Positions 52,607 through 60,372 of a stretch of 64,000 nt of DNA are shown piece after piece. The stretch spans positions 186,001 to 250,000 of the forward strand of contig NZ_JABWTK010000003.1 in NCBI RefSeq assembly GCF_020071995.1, in the 5' to 3' direction. The stretch comes from Planococcus chinensis. GTDB taxonomy: Bacteria; Bacillota; Bacilli; Bacillales_A; Planococcaceae. The notes beneath the pieces were generated by a model, which had not been told where the DNA came from, ran no database searches, and saw only the letters and a list, made by a program, of their open reading frames with translations. Position 1 is the stretch's first letter; each line of letters begins with the position of its first letter. Position numbers and translations under genes: made by a program.

Positions 52607-52634
52607 AAGAGGCAATCCATTTAGGATTGCCTCT
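52607..52634. terminator. Terminator-like hairpin, right copy bounding island B
   Basis: Exact duplicate of 52132-52159, here followed by six T in total. It lies 7 bases beyond the stop of the minus-strand gene 52641-53261. Confidence 0.85.
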
Positions 52635-52640
52635 TTTTTG

Positions 52641-53261
52641 TTATTTAAGGGTTTTTACAGTAATTAAAGGATGAATGGAATTGTCTTTCAGCCCGAAGCG
52701 GATAATGTTTTCTTTTCCTTTTTTGTAATTTGGATCCGTAATTTCAGGATACAGATTCGTCAATACCGTAGCGGAAGAACCGTGGACTTTCACTTCGTCA
52801 TTTTCAAAAGGAATGGTTTTGTTATGGACGGCCTGTTCCAAGCCGATTTCATCTTTCAGCTTTTTCTGGAATTTATTGAGGTAGGCCTGATTAAAGCATT
52901 CCACCAGAAAAATCACCAAAAAGATAAAAAGGAGTGCAAAGACCAAGGCAATCCAATCGCTTTGGAAAAAATAAAGCGCGACTGCAGGAGCCAGGATAAG
53001 CAGAAACAAAAACATGAGATTTGCTATTCTGTAAAAATATACCTGCTGTTCTGCCTTTTCGATTTCCAGTGAATACTTCTGTTTGACGCCCTGCAGGTCC
53101 AAAATTTGATAGCGTTCCAAATCTTCCTCAAGCTGCGGGTCAAAAACGCGGGTTAATGCGACATCGCGTGTATCGGTATCCACGTTGTAGCGAAGGTCCA
53201 AAGCAGGGTCTTTCCAGTTTAAATATTTCGGTACATCTTTTAAAGATACTTTTAAGTCCAT
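52641..53261 (-). CDS. Membrane protein of unknown function, 206 residues
   Basis: A charged N-terminal domain (~80 residues) precedes two closely spaced hydrophobic segments (about 90-135) and a soluble C-terminal domain of about 70 residues. I recognise no motif. The ATG at 53261 is taken because GAGAGG lies 8 bases before it; the ATG three codons earlier abuts that site. It is monocistronic and ends beside the right hairpin of island B. Confidence 0.7.
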   Translation of the reverse strand: MDLKVSLKDVPKYLNWKDPALDLRYNVDTDTRDVALTRVFDPQLEEDLERYQILDLQGVKQKYSLEIEKAEQQVYFYRIANLMFLFLLILAPAVALYFFQSDWIALVFALLFIFLVIFLVECFNQAYLNKFQKKLKDEIGLEQAVHNKTIPFENDEVKVHGSSATVLTNLYPEITDPNYKKGKENIIRFGLKDNSIHPLITVKTLK

Positions 53262-53303
53262 CGCTCTCATCCTCTCATAGAATAATATTATTTAGGTTAT
53301 CGC

Positions 53304-53329
53304 GTGTAAAAATCAAAATGGTAGGGTAT
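53304..53329 (+). promoter_or_regulatory. Sigma-B-like promoter of the Tat dehydrogenase operon
   Basis: GTGTAA (53304-53309), 14-base spacer, perfect GGGTAT (53324-53329): 11 of 12 matches to consensus, 54 bases before the start at 53383. A TATAAT overlaps at 53327, so a sigma-A reading is possible too. Confidence 0.6.
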
Positions 53330-53382
53330 AATATTCAAATATTCTCACTATTCTTTTTTAATCATATAAGGAGGCAGGCGGA

Positions 53383-54135
53383 ATGTCAAAAAAAGAAAAG
53401 AATTTTTCTAGGCGAGACTTTTTGAAGACTTCGGGGGTAGCTGCCGGCGCATTGGTCGGCGGTGGGATTATCGGAGGATTAATTGCCTCCAATACCGGCA
53501 ACGAGACTGCTTCTCCTGGCACAGCGCCGGCAACACATGGGGAAACTGGATCAGCTGGCGGCGTCAGAGGCCTGATGTTTTTCAAAAACGATGCGGAATT
53601 CCAAATTTTATCGCAGGCTACAGAACGAATTTTCCCGGAAGATGATTTGGGGCCTGGTGCCATCGGTTTAGGAGTGCCTTATTTTATTGACCAGCAGCTG
53701 GCCGGCGCATACGGAGAAAACTCCAAAGAATACATGCAAGGGCCTTTCTTTGAAGGGGAAACCACACAAGGGTATCAAAGCCGTTTAAAAAGAAATGAAA
53801 TGTTCCGCCAAGGGCTTCAAATTATGCAGCAGGAAGCGCAAAAACGCTTTAAAGCCAACTTTGCTGATCTTGAAGGCGGCCAGATGGACGAAATCCTGAC
53901 GGCCTTCCAGGAAGACCAAATCCAGATGCAAGGGGTTTCTTCTTTATTCTTTTTCCGCTTGCTGCGCTCGGCTACTCTAGAAGGGGCTTACGCAGATCCG
54001 ATTTACGGCGGAAACCAAAACATGGATGGCTGGAAGATGAAAGGGTTCCCTGGGCATCAGGCGGCTTATATCAGCCAAATCGACAACGAAGAATTCCAGG
54101 AAATTGATCCGAAATCTCTTGGCACGGGTCATTAA
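53383..54135 (+). CDS. Gluconate 2-dehydrogenase subunit 3-like protein with Tat signal
   Basis: 250 residues. The N-terminus FSRRDFLKTSGVAAGALVGGGIIGG is a twin-arginine signal with an RRDFLK motif. The remaining residues resemble the small subunit of membrane gluconate/sugar dehydrogenases, a helical protein that pairs with the GMC flavoprotein. As the GMC subunit has no signal of its own, it is probably exported with this one as a complex. AAGGAGG precedes the ATG. It leads an operon with the GMC gene and tatA-tatC. Confidence 0.9.
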   Translation: MSKKEKNFSRRDFLKTSGVAAGALVGGGIIGGLIASNTGNETASPGTAPATHGETGSAGGVRGLMFFKNDAEFQILSQATERIFPEDDLGPGAIGLGVPYFIDQQLAGAYGENSKEYMQGPFFEGETTQGYQSRLKRNEMFRQGLQIMQQEAQKRFKANFADLEGGQMDEILTAFQEDQIQMQGVSSLFFFRLLRSATLEGAYADPIYGGNQNMDGWKMKGFPGHQAAYISQIDNEEFQEIDPKSLGTGH

Positions 54136-54155
54136 TAGAAAGAGGGGGAGTCTTG

Positions 54156-55868
54156 ATGGTCACAACTTTGGATAAAGTGGATGTAGTAACGGTAGGCGTA
54201 GGCTGGACAGGCGGCATCATTGCAGCGGAATGTGCAAAAGAAGGGCTGAAAGTGGTCGGGCTGGAACGCGGCCGTGAGCGGGGCACTTCAGATTTCGCCA
54301 TCGTGCATGATGAATACCGCTATGCCATACGCTACGAATTGATGCAGGATTTATCGCGGGAGACGGTGTCGTTCCGAAACAACCGCAAACAGCGGGCTCT
54401 GCCGATGCGCCAAATGGGTTCATTTCTTCTGGGGGAAGGGCTGGGCGGCTCCGGCACCCACTGGAACGGCCAGAACTGGCGATTCCTGCCTTACGACTTT
54501 GAAATAAAGACCATGACCGATCAAAAATACGGAGCCAACAAACTGCCTGCTGAGTACACGATTCAAGATTGGGGAATCACTTACGATGAATTGGAGCCGT
54601 ATTTTGACCGTTTTGAAAAAACAGCGGGCATTTCCGGTGAAGATACCAATCCATTCTGGGGGAAACGGTCAGCTGAATATGCAACGCCGCCGATGAAAAA
54701 AACACCGATTCTGCAAAAATTCGAAACGGCTTCCAAAAATCTGGGCTACTCGCCGTTTATGATGCCTTCTGCCAATTTATCGGAAGCATATGAAAATCCG
54801 GACGGCGCCAAGATTAATGCCTGCCAATACTGTGGGTTCTGTGAACGCTTCGGCTGTGAATACGGAGCAAAAAGTTCTCCGGAAATCACGGTAGTCCCGA
54901 CAGCTAAAAATACCGGCAATTACGAAATTAAATTCAATGCCAATGTAGTGGAAGTCATGAAGCAAGGAGACAAGGTCACCGGGGTTCGCTATTTTGACAC
55001 GGTCTCGTTTGAAGAATTCATCCAGCCGGCAGAAGTCGTTGTGCTGACCAGTTACATGATGAATAATGCCAAGCTGCTGATGGTATCAAAAATCGGCGAA
55101 CAGTATGACCCTGAGACAGGAAGAGGAACCCTGGGGCGCAATTATGCTTACCAGATATTGCCGGGTGCATCCGGTTTCTTTGACGAGAAAATGAATGTCT
55201 TTATGGGAGCAGGGGCGCTTGGGATGACAGTGGACGATTTCAACGGCGACAATTTTGACCACGGAGACCTGGACTTTATCCATGGTGCCAGTCTGTCGAT
55301 CACCCAAACCGGAAACCGGCCGATCCAAACCAATCCGGTGCCGCCGGATACACCGTCATGGGGAGCAGATTTCAAAAAGGCGTCTATTGAAAACTATCCT
55401 CGAACGCTGAACATCGGCGGTCAGGGAGCTTCCATGCCGCACCGCGAAAATTATATGGCACTCGATGGCACGTATAAGGATATCTACGGCGTCCCGTTGC
55501 TGCAGCTGACATATAATTTCACCGATCAGGACCGGGCCCTGCATGCCTACCTTACTGAAAAAGCTGCGGGTATTATGCAGGAAATGGGCGCAAAAACGGT
55601 GGTCGGCGGCAGCCCGATTTCCGATTACGATATTGTTCCTTATCAAACTACACATAATACGGGCGGTACTGTCATGGGCTCAGACCCGGCTATCAGTGTA
55701 GTGAACAATTATCTACAGCATTGGGATGCTGAAAATTTATTTGTTGTGGGAGCCGGGAATTTTGCGCATAACGGAGGCTATAACCCGACTGGAACCGTAG
55801 GGGCACTTGCTTATCGCTGTGCGGAAGGCATTATCAACTACAGCAAAAACGGCGGATCACTTGTTTAA
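54156..55868 (+). CDS. GMC family oxidoreductase (gluconate/sugar dehydrogenase large subunit)
   Basis: 570 residues. The N-terminal FAD motif is VTVGVGWTGGIIAAECAKEG; GEGLGGSGTHWNGQNW and the cysteine cluster CQYCGFCERFGCEYGAK in the middle, and HNGGYNPTGTVGALAY with a catalytic-type His near the C-terminus. It should oxidise a sugar acid, polyol or similar at the outer face of the membrane and pass electrons to the respiratory chain, though no cytochrome subunit is encoded next to it. ATG at 54156 follows GAGGGGG. Confidence 0.9.
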   Translation: MVTTLDKVDVVTVGVGWTGGIIAAECAKEGLKVVGLERGRERGTSDFAIVHDEYRYAIRYELMQDLSRETVSFRNNRKQRALPMRQMGSFLLGEGLGGSGTHWNGQNWRFLPYDFEIKTMTDQKYGANKLPAEYTIQDWGITYDELEPYFDRFEKTAGISGEDTNPFWGKRSAEYATPPMKKTPILQKFETASKNLGYSPFMMPSANLSEAYENPDGAKINACQYCGFCERFGCEYGAKSSPEITVVPTAKNTGNYEIKFNANVVEVMKQGDKVTGVRYFDTVSFEEFIQPAEVVVLTSYMMNNAKLLMVSKIGEQYDPETGRGTLGRNYAYQILPGASGFFDEKMNVFMGAGALGMTVDDFNGDNFDHGDLDFIHGASLSITQTGNRPIQTNPVPPDTPSWGADFKKASIENYPRTLNIGGQGASMPHRENYMALDGTYKDIYGVPLLQLTYNFTDQDRALHAYLTEKAAGIMQEMGAKTVVGGSPISDYDIVPYQTTHNTGGTVMGSDPAISVVNNYLQHWDAENLFVVGAGNFAHNGGYNPTGTVGALAYRCAEGIINYSKNGGSLV

Positions 55869-55886
55869 GGAAGGAGGAAAACAGCT

Positions 55887-56093
55887 ATGGGAGGATTAGC
55901 ATCAATTGGTGTACCGGGATTAATCATTATTCTGGTTATTGTCCTTATTATATTCGGACCGAAAAAATTGCCGGAAATTGGCGGGGCCGTCGGCAAGACT
56001 TTTTCAGAATTCAAGCGTTCAACAAAAGGTTTGATGGATGACGACGAAGACGAAACGGTTGAAAAGCATGAAAAAAAATCCGATAAAATATGA
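55887..56093 (+). CDS. tatA: Tat translocase subunit TatA
   Basis: 68 residues: one N-terminal membrane helix ([26 protein letters not shown] with the FGPKKLPE hinge), an amphipathic helix and an acidic/basic tail. It forms the Tat pore with TatC. AAGGAGGAAAA precedes the ATG. It stands 18 bases after the GMC gene, so this is a dedicated Tat system beside its substrate, as with the Bacillus phoD- and ywbN-linked pairs. Confidence 0.95.
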   Translation: MGGLASIGVPGLIIILVIVLIIFGPKKLPEIGGAVGKTFSEFKRSTKGLMDDDEDETVEKHEKKSDKI

Positions 56094-56103
56094 AGGTGGT
56101 TAA

Positions 56104-56955
56104 ATGGATCCGTATGGAGAACGCAAACTAATTAGCCCGCTTCACAAAAAAGCGGTTCAGCCAGAACAGCCTGCGAAAACCATTCCGGAAGAGCCGCCGG
56201 AACCAGTGAAGCCGGAGCCGCCGAAAATGGAGGAGCCGCCGGAATCAGCAGAAAGTTTAGTGGACCATTTGGGGGAATTGAGAAAGCAATTGATCAAAAG
56301 TGCTTTTGTCTTCATCTTCTTCTTGCTGGTGGTTTTTTCAACCTTGAACTTTTGGTTCCCGCATGTTGTCAAAGGCCATGACTTGGTCATACTCGGACCG
56401 CTTGAAGTGATCAAGTTTTATACCTCGATTTCGGTTACATTGGCGCTTGGTTTGTCCTTGCCGTTTCTTTGCTATTTTTTATGGCAATTTGTAAAGCCAG
56501 GATTGCTGGAGCCGGAAGCCAAATTCATTGGCTTGTACTCGCCGGCCATGCTGCTGTTGTTCATTCTCGGCATTTCATTTGGTTACTTTATTGTCAATCC
56601 GCTGAGTTTTCAATTTCTCATTGGCCTTGGAGAAGCCAACTTTGCAGTCATGATTTCAGCGAGTGAATATGTCCATTTTCTAATTATGACGACGATACCG
56701 CTCGGATTACTGTTTGAATTGCCGATTGTAGCCATGTTTTTATCTTCAATCGGTTTATTGACCTCTTCTTCTATGAAAAACGTCCGGAAGTGGTCTTATT
56801 TAGTGATTGCAGTGGTGTCGGCGCTGATTACACCGCCGGATTTCATTAGCCAGTTAATCGTCTTAATTCCTATGGCCATTTTGTATGAAGCCAGTATTTA
56901 TATCGTCAGAAAAATGGAGGCCAAAAAAGCCAATATCGAATCTTCTGCAGTCTAG
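56104..56955 (+). CDS. tatC: Tat translocase subunit TatC, with N-terminal Pro/Glu-rich extension
   Basis: 283 residues with six membrane segments. The conserved N-terminal LVDHLGELRKQL begins only at about residue 52; before it lie ~50 residues rich in Pro, Glu and Lys, absent from typical TatC. An internal ATG at residue 42 (MEEPPESAESLVDHL) also has a GGAG 9 bases before it, so a shorter form is possible. It recognises the twin-arginine signal. A terminator lies 14 bases after the stop. Confidence 0.93.
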   Translation: MDPYGERKLISPLHKKAVQPEQPAKTIPEEPPEPVKPEPPKMEEPPESAESLVDHLGELRKQLIKSAFVFIFFLLVVFSTLNFWFPHVVKGHDLVILGPLEVIKFYTSISVTLALGLSLPFLCYFLWQFVKPGLLEPEAKFIGLYSPAMLLLFILGISFGYFIVNPLSFQFLIGLGEANFAVMISASEYVHFLIMTTIPLGLLFELPIVAMFLSSIGLLTSSSMKNVRKWSYLVIAVVSALITPPDFISQLIVLIPMAILYEASIYIVRKMEAKKANIESSAV

Positions 56956-56968
56956 GAAGAAAAACAGG

Positions 56969-56995
56969 AACTGTACTTCGGTACAGTTTTTGTTA
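56969..56995 (+). terminator. Terminator of the Tat operon
   Basis: AACTGTAC-TTCG-GTACAGTT (stable UUCG-type loop) followed by T. Confidence 0.88.
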
Positions 56996-57000
56996 TATTA

Positions 57001-57024
57001 AAATATTGGAAAATTCCGATATTT
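57001..57024. promoter_or_regulatory. 11-bp inverted repeat upstream of the GNAT gene
   Basis: AAATATTGGAA and TTCCGATATTT are complementary except at one position, separated by AA. It may be an operator or part of the promoter; the binding protein is unknown. Confidence 0.4.
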
Positions 57025-57127
57025 AATGGCATTCCTTTTCAAACTCCGATACACTGAAGAGGCAAGGGATTATGCAGACCGACAAGCAGACTAACAGAAA
57101 AAGAAACCCATGAGGAGGAGGAGCTGT

Positions 57128-57601
57128 ATGACGATAAACTTAAAAGTGATTGAAGATCTAAACTCGGTAGATGTTTCAAAATTAGTGGAAGAAAGTGAAG
57201 CAGAAGGTTACCGTTTCCTCAGACGGCTGGTGACTCAATACGAAGACGGTACAAACACGTTCAACCAGCCGGGGGAAGTACTTTACGGAGTTTGGGATCA
57301 GCAAGGTCATCTGGTAGCCATCGGCGGGTTAAACCGCGATCCTTATTCAAGCAAACAAGGCGTTGGAAGGCTTCGCCGCTTTTACATTTCACCTAATGCC
57401 AGAAGGCAGGGAATCGGGACAAAGCTTCTGAAAGAAATTATTGATTTTGGACGAAACCATTTCAAGGAAATTGTCGTTCGGACGGATTCGTCTACTGCTG
57501 ATGCTTTTTACAGAGCGAACGGTTTTTCTGCAGATTTGGGATTGCCGGAAGCAACCCACGGATTGACATTGGACAACGGAGTAAAAGAAACGGCACAATA
57601 A
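57128..57601 (+). CDS. GNAT family N-acetyltransferase
   Basis: 157 residues; the acetyl-CoA site is visible as the motif A loop RRQGIGTKLL (about 96-105) after the strand GRLRRFYISP, then the FYRANGF segment of motif B. Substrate unknown. The ATG at 57128 follows GAGGAGGAGGAG by 4 bases. An upstream in-frame ATG overlaps that site and is rejected. Confidence 0.88.
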   Translation: MTINLKVIEDLNSVDVSKLVEESEAEGYRFLRRLVTQYEDGTNTFNQPGEVLYGVWDQQGHLVAIGGLNRDPYSSKQGVGRLRRFYISPNARRQGIGTKLLKEIIDFGRNHFKEIVVRTDSSTADAFYRANGFSADLGLPEATHGLTLDNGVKETAQ

Positions 57602-57627
57602 TTAAGGAAATCATTTAATAATGAATG

Positions 57628-57655
57628 GCGGCTTGCTTTTGCAGGCCGTTTTTTG
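57628..57655 (+). terminator. Terminator of the GNAT gene
   Basis: CGGCTTGC pairs with GCAGGCCG (one G-U) and is followed by six T. Confidence 0.7.
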
Positions 57656-57681
57656 ACGGGAAAAGCGAGGAGGTGTTGATT

Positions 57682-58236
57682 CTGAGGAAAGTAGAAGTGT
57701 CCGAATACAATCCGGAATGGCGCCGGCTTTTTGAAGAGGCGGCAGCGGAATTGAAAAAAGTATTGGGGGAAGAGTGCTTAACCATTCACCATTTCGGCAG
57801 TACTTCGGTGGAAGGAATGGCAGCCAAACCGATAATCGATTTGATGCCGGTAGTACGAAAAATTGAAGCCGTGGATCGGTTTAATGGCGAGATGCAGGCT
57901 CTCGGATATCAACCGAAAGGGGAAAACGGCTTGCCGGGAAGGCGGTACTTCCAAAAAGGCGGAGATGAACGCAGCCATCATGTACATATTTACGAAAGCG
58001 GAAATCCTGAAATAAAGCGCCATTTGGCTTTCCGTGATTATTTGAAGAAACATCCCAAAGAAGCAGAAAGATATGGTACGTTAAAAAAGAAGCTGGCAGA
58101 AGTGCATCCATGGGATATTGAAAAATATATTCAAGGAAAAGAGCAGATGGCGGCGGCTATTGAAAAGCAGGCAATGGAGGAGATCTATAATGGACATGTC
58201 CGACTGGAAAGGTGCAGCGGGTGTTTGCATCAATGA
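57682..58236 (+). CDS. GrpB/UPF0157 family nucleotidyltransferase-like protein
   Basis: 184 residues of the GrpB (UPF0157) family: RKVEVSEYNPEWRRLFEE at the N-terminus, then HHFGSTSVEGMAAKPIIDLM with the GS...DxD-like nucleotidyltransferase core. No activity is firmly known. The start is unusual: the best candidate is CTG at 57682, 8 bases after GGAGG, giving the family N-terminus MRKVEV. The TTG (57676) and GTG (57673) in frame are too close to the ribosome site. The C-terminus overlaps the next gene by 47 bases. Confidence 0.82.
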   Translation: MRKVEVSEYNPEWRRLFEEAAAELKKVLGEECLTIHHFGSTSVEGMAAKPIIDLMPVVRKIEAVDRFNGEMQALGYQPKGENGLPGRRYFQKGGDERSHHVHIYESGNPEIKRHLAFRDYLKKHPKEAERYGTLKKKLAEVHPWDIEKYIQGKEQMAAAIEKQAMEEIYNGHVRLERCSGCLHQ

Positions 58237-58603
58237 AAAAAACGAAGTGCTGCTGGTGCTGCAAGGGCCTCCGGAAGAAGAGAAAAAATGGGCTGTCCCG
58301 GCAGGCGGCGTTGAACAAGGCGAAAGCTTGCAGGAATGCATCGAACGGGAATTTTTTGAAGAAACGGGACTCACGGTAAAAGTATTGAATGAATTGAAAG
58401 TCCGAAGCGGCGAGTATGAAAATGCGGCTGTGTCTTTTGACGTCCATTATTTTGAAGTAGAAGTGACGGGCGGTGAGATTACCGTTCAAGAAGGCGACGA
58501 ATGGATAGCGGAAGTGGCTTGGAAACCGATTGAGGAACTTTCGGAGCTGGCCATGGCTTATCCGGATGATATTGAATTGATTGAATCGTTAATTCGAAAT
58601 TAA
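58190..58603 (+). CDS. Nudix hydrolase
   Basis: 137 residues with a perfect Nudix box from GGVEQGESL to REFFEETGL (G-x5-E-x7-REUxEExGU). It cleaves a nucleoside diphosphate linked to another moiety, using Mg. Substrate unknown. The ATG at 58190 lies 9 bases after GGAGG. It begins inside the 3' end of the GrpB-family gene, so the two are coupled. Confidence 0.9.
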   Translation: MDMSDWKGAAGVCINEKNEVLLVLQGPPEEEKKWAVPAGGVEQGESLQECIEREFFEETGLTVKVLNELKVRSGEYENAAVSFDVHYFEVEVTGGEITVQEGDEWIAEVAWKPIEELSELAMAYPDDIELIESLIRN

Positions 58604-58607
58604 GAAG

Positions 58608-58633
58608 GCTTAATAATTTTTTAAAAAGGGTAT
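58608..58633 (+). promoter_or_regulatory. Sigma-B promoter of the 55-residue protein gene
   Basis: GCTTAA (58608-58613), 14-base spacer, perfect GGGTAT (58628-58633): 11 of 12 matches to consensus, 34 bases before the ATG at 58668. Confidence 0.75.
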
Positions 58634-58667
58634 ATATTGATAAGACTTTTTTCGAGGAGGAACGGTG

Positions 58668-58835
58668 ATGAAAAAGGATAAGCAAGACCACGAAGGTGAA
58701 GAGCTGATTCCGGAAGTCGAGCCGCGCCGAGACATGCCTGATAAAAAGGAATTTGATCCAATGCCGGACCGGGATTTGGAGTACGAAGAAAATTCAAATG
58801 AAAAATACAGAGACCATCCACCTACAGACAAATGA
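58668..58835 (+). CDS. Small acidic hydrophilic protein, 55 residues
   Basis: 55 residues dominated by Asp, Glu, Lys and Pro, without cysteine or hydrophobic segments (KDKQDHEGEELIPEVEPR near the start). It looks unstructured. CGAGGAGGAA precedes the ATG; a GTG one codon before is possible. It is a complete unit between a sigma-B promoter and a terminator. It resembles the small protein at 9955 in composition, not in sequence. Confidence 0.78.
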   Translation: MKKDKQDHEGEELIPEVEPRRDMPDKKEFDPMPDRDLEYEENSNEKYRDHPPTDK

Positions 58836-58837
58836 GG

Positions 58838-58861
58838 CAAGCCGCTTGCGGCTTGTTTTTT
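58838..58861 (+). terminator. Terminator of the 55-residue protein gene
   Basis: CAAGCCGC pairs with GCGGCTTG around TT and is followed by six T. Confidence 0.88.
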
Positions 58862-58902
58862 GAATGAACAGATAAAGTTGTTTTTGAAAAAGGGGGATCT
58901 GA

Positions 58903-59859
58903 ATGCCGCGTTATTCGTTTAAAGAGGCCATTTGGCAAGAAGAAGGGGACGTTCGGGACCAGGATTTTCTCAAGTTTTTGCCCGACAATCAAAAAATGCA
59001 TTCCTGGATCCGGGAGTCACGCGACGTCAGCGTAAATATTCTGCATGCGGATACTTCCGAACAAGGAAACGAAGCGATTTGGGGTTCGCTTATTTACCGG
59101 CAAAACCCTAAAAAGAAAGATGATTTGAATGTCTTTCATTTTTATTTGTCGAGAGAGATTTTGGTGACGAATGAACTGAACTTCGATGTTGATGAAGACC
59201 TGGATAAACAGTCGATTCTTAAGCAAATGAAAGAGAAAGAATCCACGATTGAACTGATGATGATCCTGTTAGGCGATATGATCAGTTCCATCCTTCACCA
59301 GATTGATGAATTTGAAGAACAGCTTCGAAATTTACTGTGGGAAATAAGAGAAAAAAACGGCAAAAAGACTTTAGACAAAATTGAAGTCGTGCGCCATGAA
59401 ATTTTACTGTGGAAAAATCTGGTGATGGGGTTCCTGGAGATTAAAATGGCGATTTCTGAAACCTTCGGCCAAGATGCAGAAAGCGGAAAAGAATACATCC
59501 GCACTTCAACGCGCATCGACCGGTGCATCATGCTGGTGCGGTCGTATAAAGATGAAATCAACAATATGGTGGACATGGAAAATGTTGTGGCCAATTACCG
59601 CGGAAACGAAATCATGAAGACTTTGACCGTCTTGACAACACTGTTTACTCCAGTGATGGCTTTTGGCGCCTTATGGGGAATGAACTTTAAAAATATGCCG
59701 GAATTGGATTGGTCTTATGGGTATCTGGGTTCTTTGATCCTGATTACGGCTTCCACGGTTTTCCTTTATTTCTATTTGAAACACCGAGGCTGGACGGGAG
59801 ATATCTTAAAAACAGCCTTGAGTAAAGATCCGAAAACGAAAAAAGAACAAAGGAGCTAG
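58903..59859 (+). CDS. corA: CorA family magnesium/divalent cation channel
   Basis: 318 residues. A long cytoplasmic helical domain is followed by two C-terminal membrane segments, the first ending in the selectivity motif GMN (in ALWGMNFKNMPEL). That is the pentameric CorA/Mrs2 channel pattern, used for magnesium, sometimes cobalt or zinc. AAAGGGGG precedes the ATG. Single gene. Confidence 0.92.
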   Translation: MPRYSFKEAIWQEEGDVRDQDFLKFLPDNQKMHSWIRESRDVSVNILHADTSEQGNEAIWGSLIYRQNPKKKDDLNVFHFYLSREILVTNELNFDVDEDLDKQSILKQMKEKESTIELMMILLGDMISSILHQIDEFEEQLRNLLWEIREKNGKKTLDKIEVVRHEILLWKNLVMGFLEIKMAISETFGQDAESGKEYIRTSTRIDRCIMLVRSYKDEINNMVDMENVVANYRGNEIMKTLTVLTTLFTPVMAFGALWGMNFKNMPELDWSYGYLGSLILITASTVFLYFYLKHRGWTGDILKTALSKDPKTKKEQRS

Positions 59860-59889
59860 CCCGTGTTTTAGGGCTGCTCCTTTTGTTTT
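59849..59889 (+). terminator. Terminator of corA, overlapping its stop
   Basis: AAGGAGC pairs with GCTCCTT enclosing a second short stem (AGCCC/GGGCT); TTTTGTTTT follows. The converging gene at 59888 ends here too. Confidence 0.75.
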
Positions 59890-60202
59890 AATAATGGAAT
59901 TTATCTTTTTCAAGTTCATCCAGGAGGTCGGTATAGCGCTGAAGATCCTGGTCTCCATGTTTTTGAATGTAGGAAGTGATCATGTCTTTTAATTCTTTGC
60001 GCTGCCGCTCCACGCTGACCAATTTTTCTTTCATCGATTGGCGTCTCCATAGCTCAGCGTCTTTTACGTCTTCCATTTTTTCAAGCATGTCAATTTCGGC
60101 CAGCAAAACAAGCGCCGCATTTTTCTTTTCCTCGTACTTCTTCAGGGACTTTTCAATCTTTTTCGTGTCGTTGTCAAAAGCCATGTTCGAGTATATAGAC
60201 AA
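59888..60202 (-). CDS. Coiled-coil protein of unknown function, 104 residues
   Basis: The sequence is almost entirely helical and charged with heptad-like spacing (KKIEKSLKKYEEKKNAALV, LEKMEDVKDAELWRR), a soluble coiled coil. No known family. The start is uncertain: TTG at 60202 is 8 bases after AAGGTGGG, while the internal ATG at 60184 lacks a ribosome site. Confidence 0.72.
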   Translation of the reverse strand: MSIYSNMAFDNDTKKIEKSLKKYEEKKNAALVLLAEIDMLEKMEDVKDAELWRRQSMKEKLVSVERQRKELKDMITSYIQKHGDQDLQRYTDLLDELEKDKFHY

Positions 60203-60315
60203 AATGCCCACCCACCTTTCATAGATACTTGGCGTTGTTTAACCATTTCCCTAATTTCCTTAAATATAAGCGTGTGTATTATTTTTATTATAGATGAGAA
60301 TATTCTGAATTTCAA

Positions 60316-60344
60316 TTGACGTTTTTTGTTGTTTCCAGTAAGAT
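60316..60344 (+). promoter_or_regulatory. Sigma-A promoter of the leader-ABC-F unit
   Basis: TTGACG (60316-60321), 17-base spacer, TAAGAT (60339-60344): five of six matches in the -35 box, four in the -10. Start is predicted near 60351, about 250 bases before the ABC-F start codon. Confidence 0.65.
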
Positions 60345-60372
60345 AAAGGAAATGATAAAGGAGGTGGGTAGA

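Noticed and set aside
52200..52667. Short open frames within repeat island B
   Set aside because: They run through palindromic repeat sequence, lack ribosome sites and cross the hairpins.
60316..60372. Upstream extension of the leader frame to 60316
   Set aside because: It begins in the -35 box of the promoter; the ATG at 60373 has the ribosome site.
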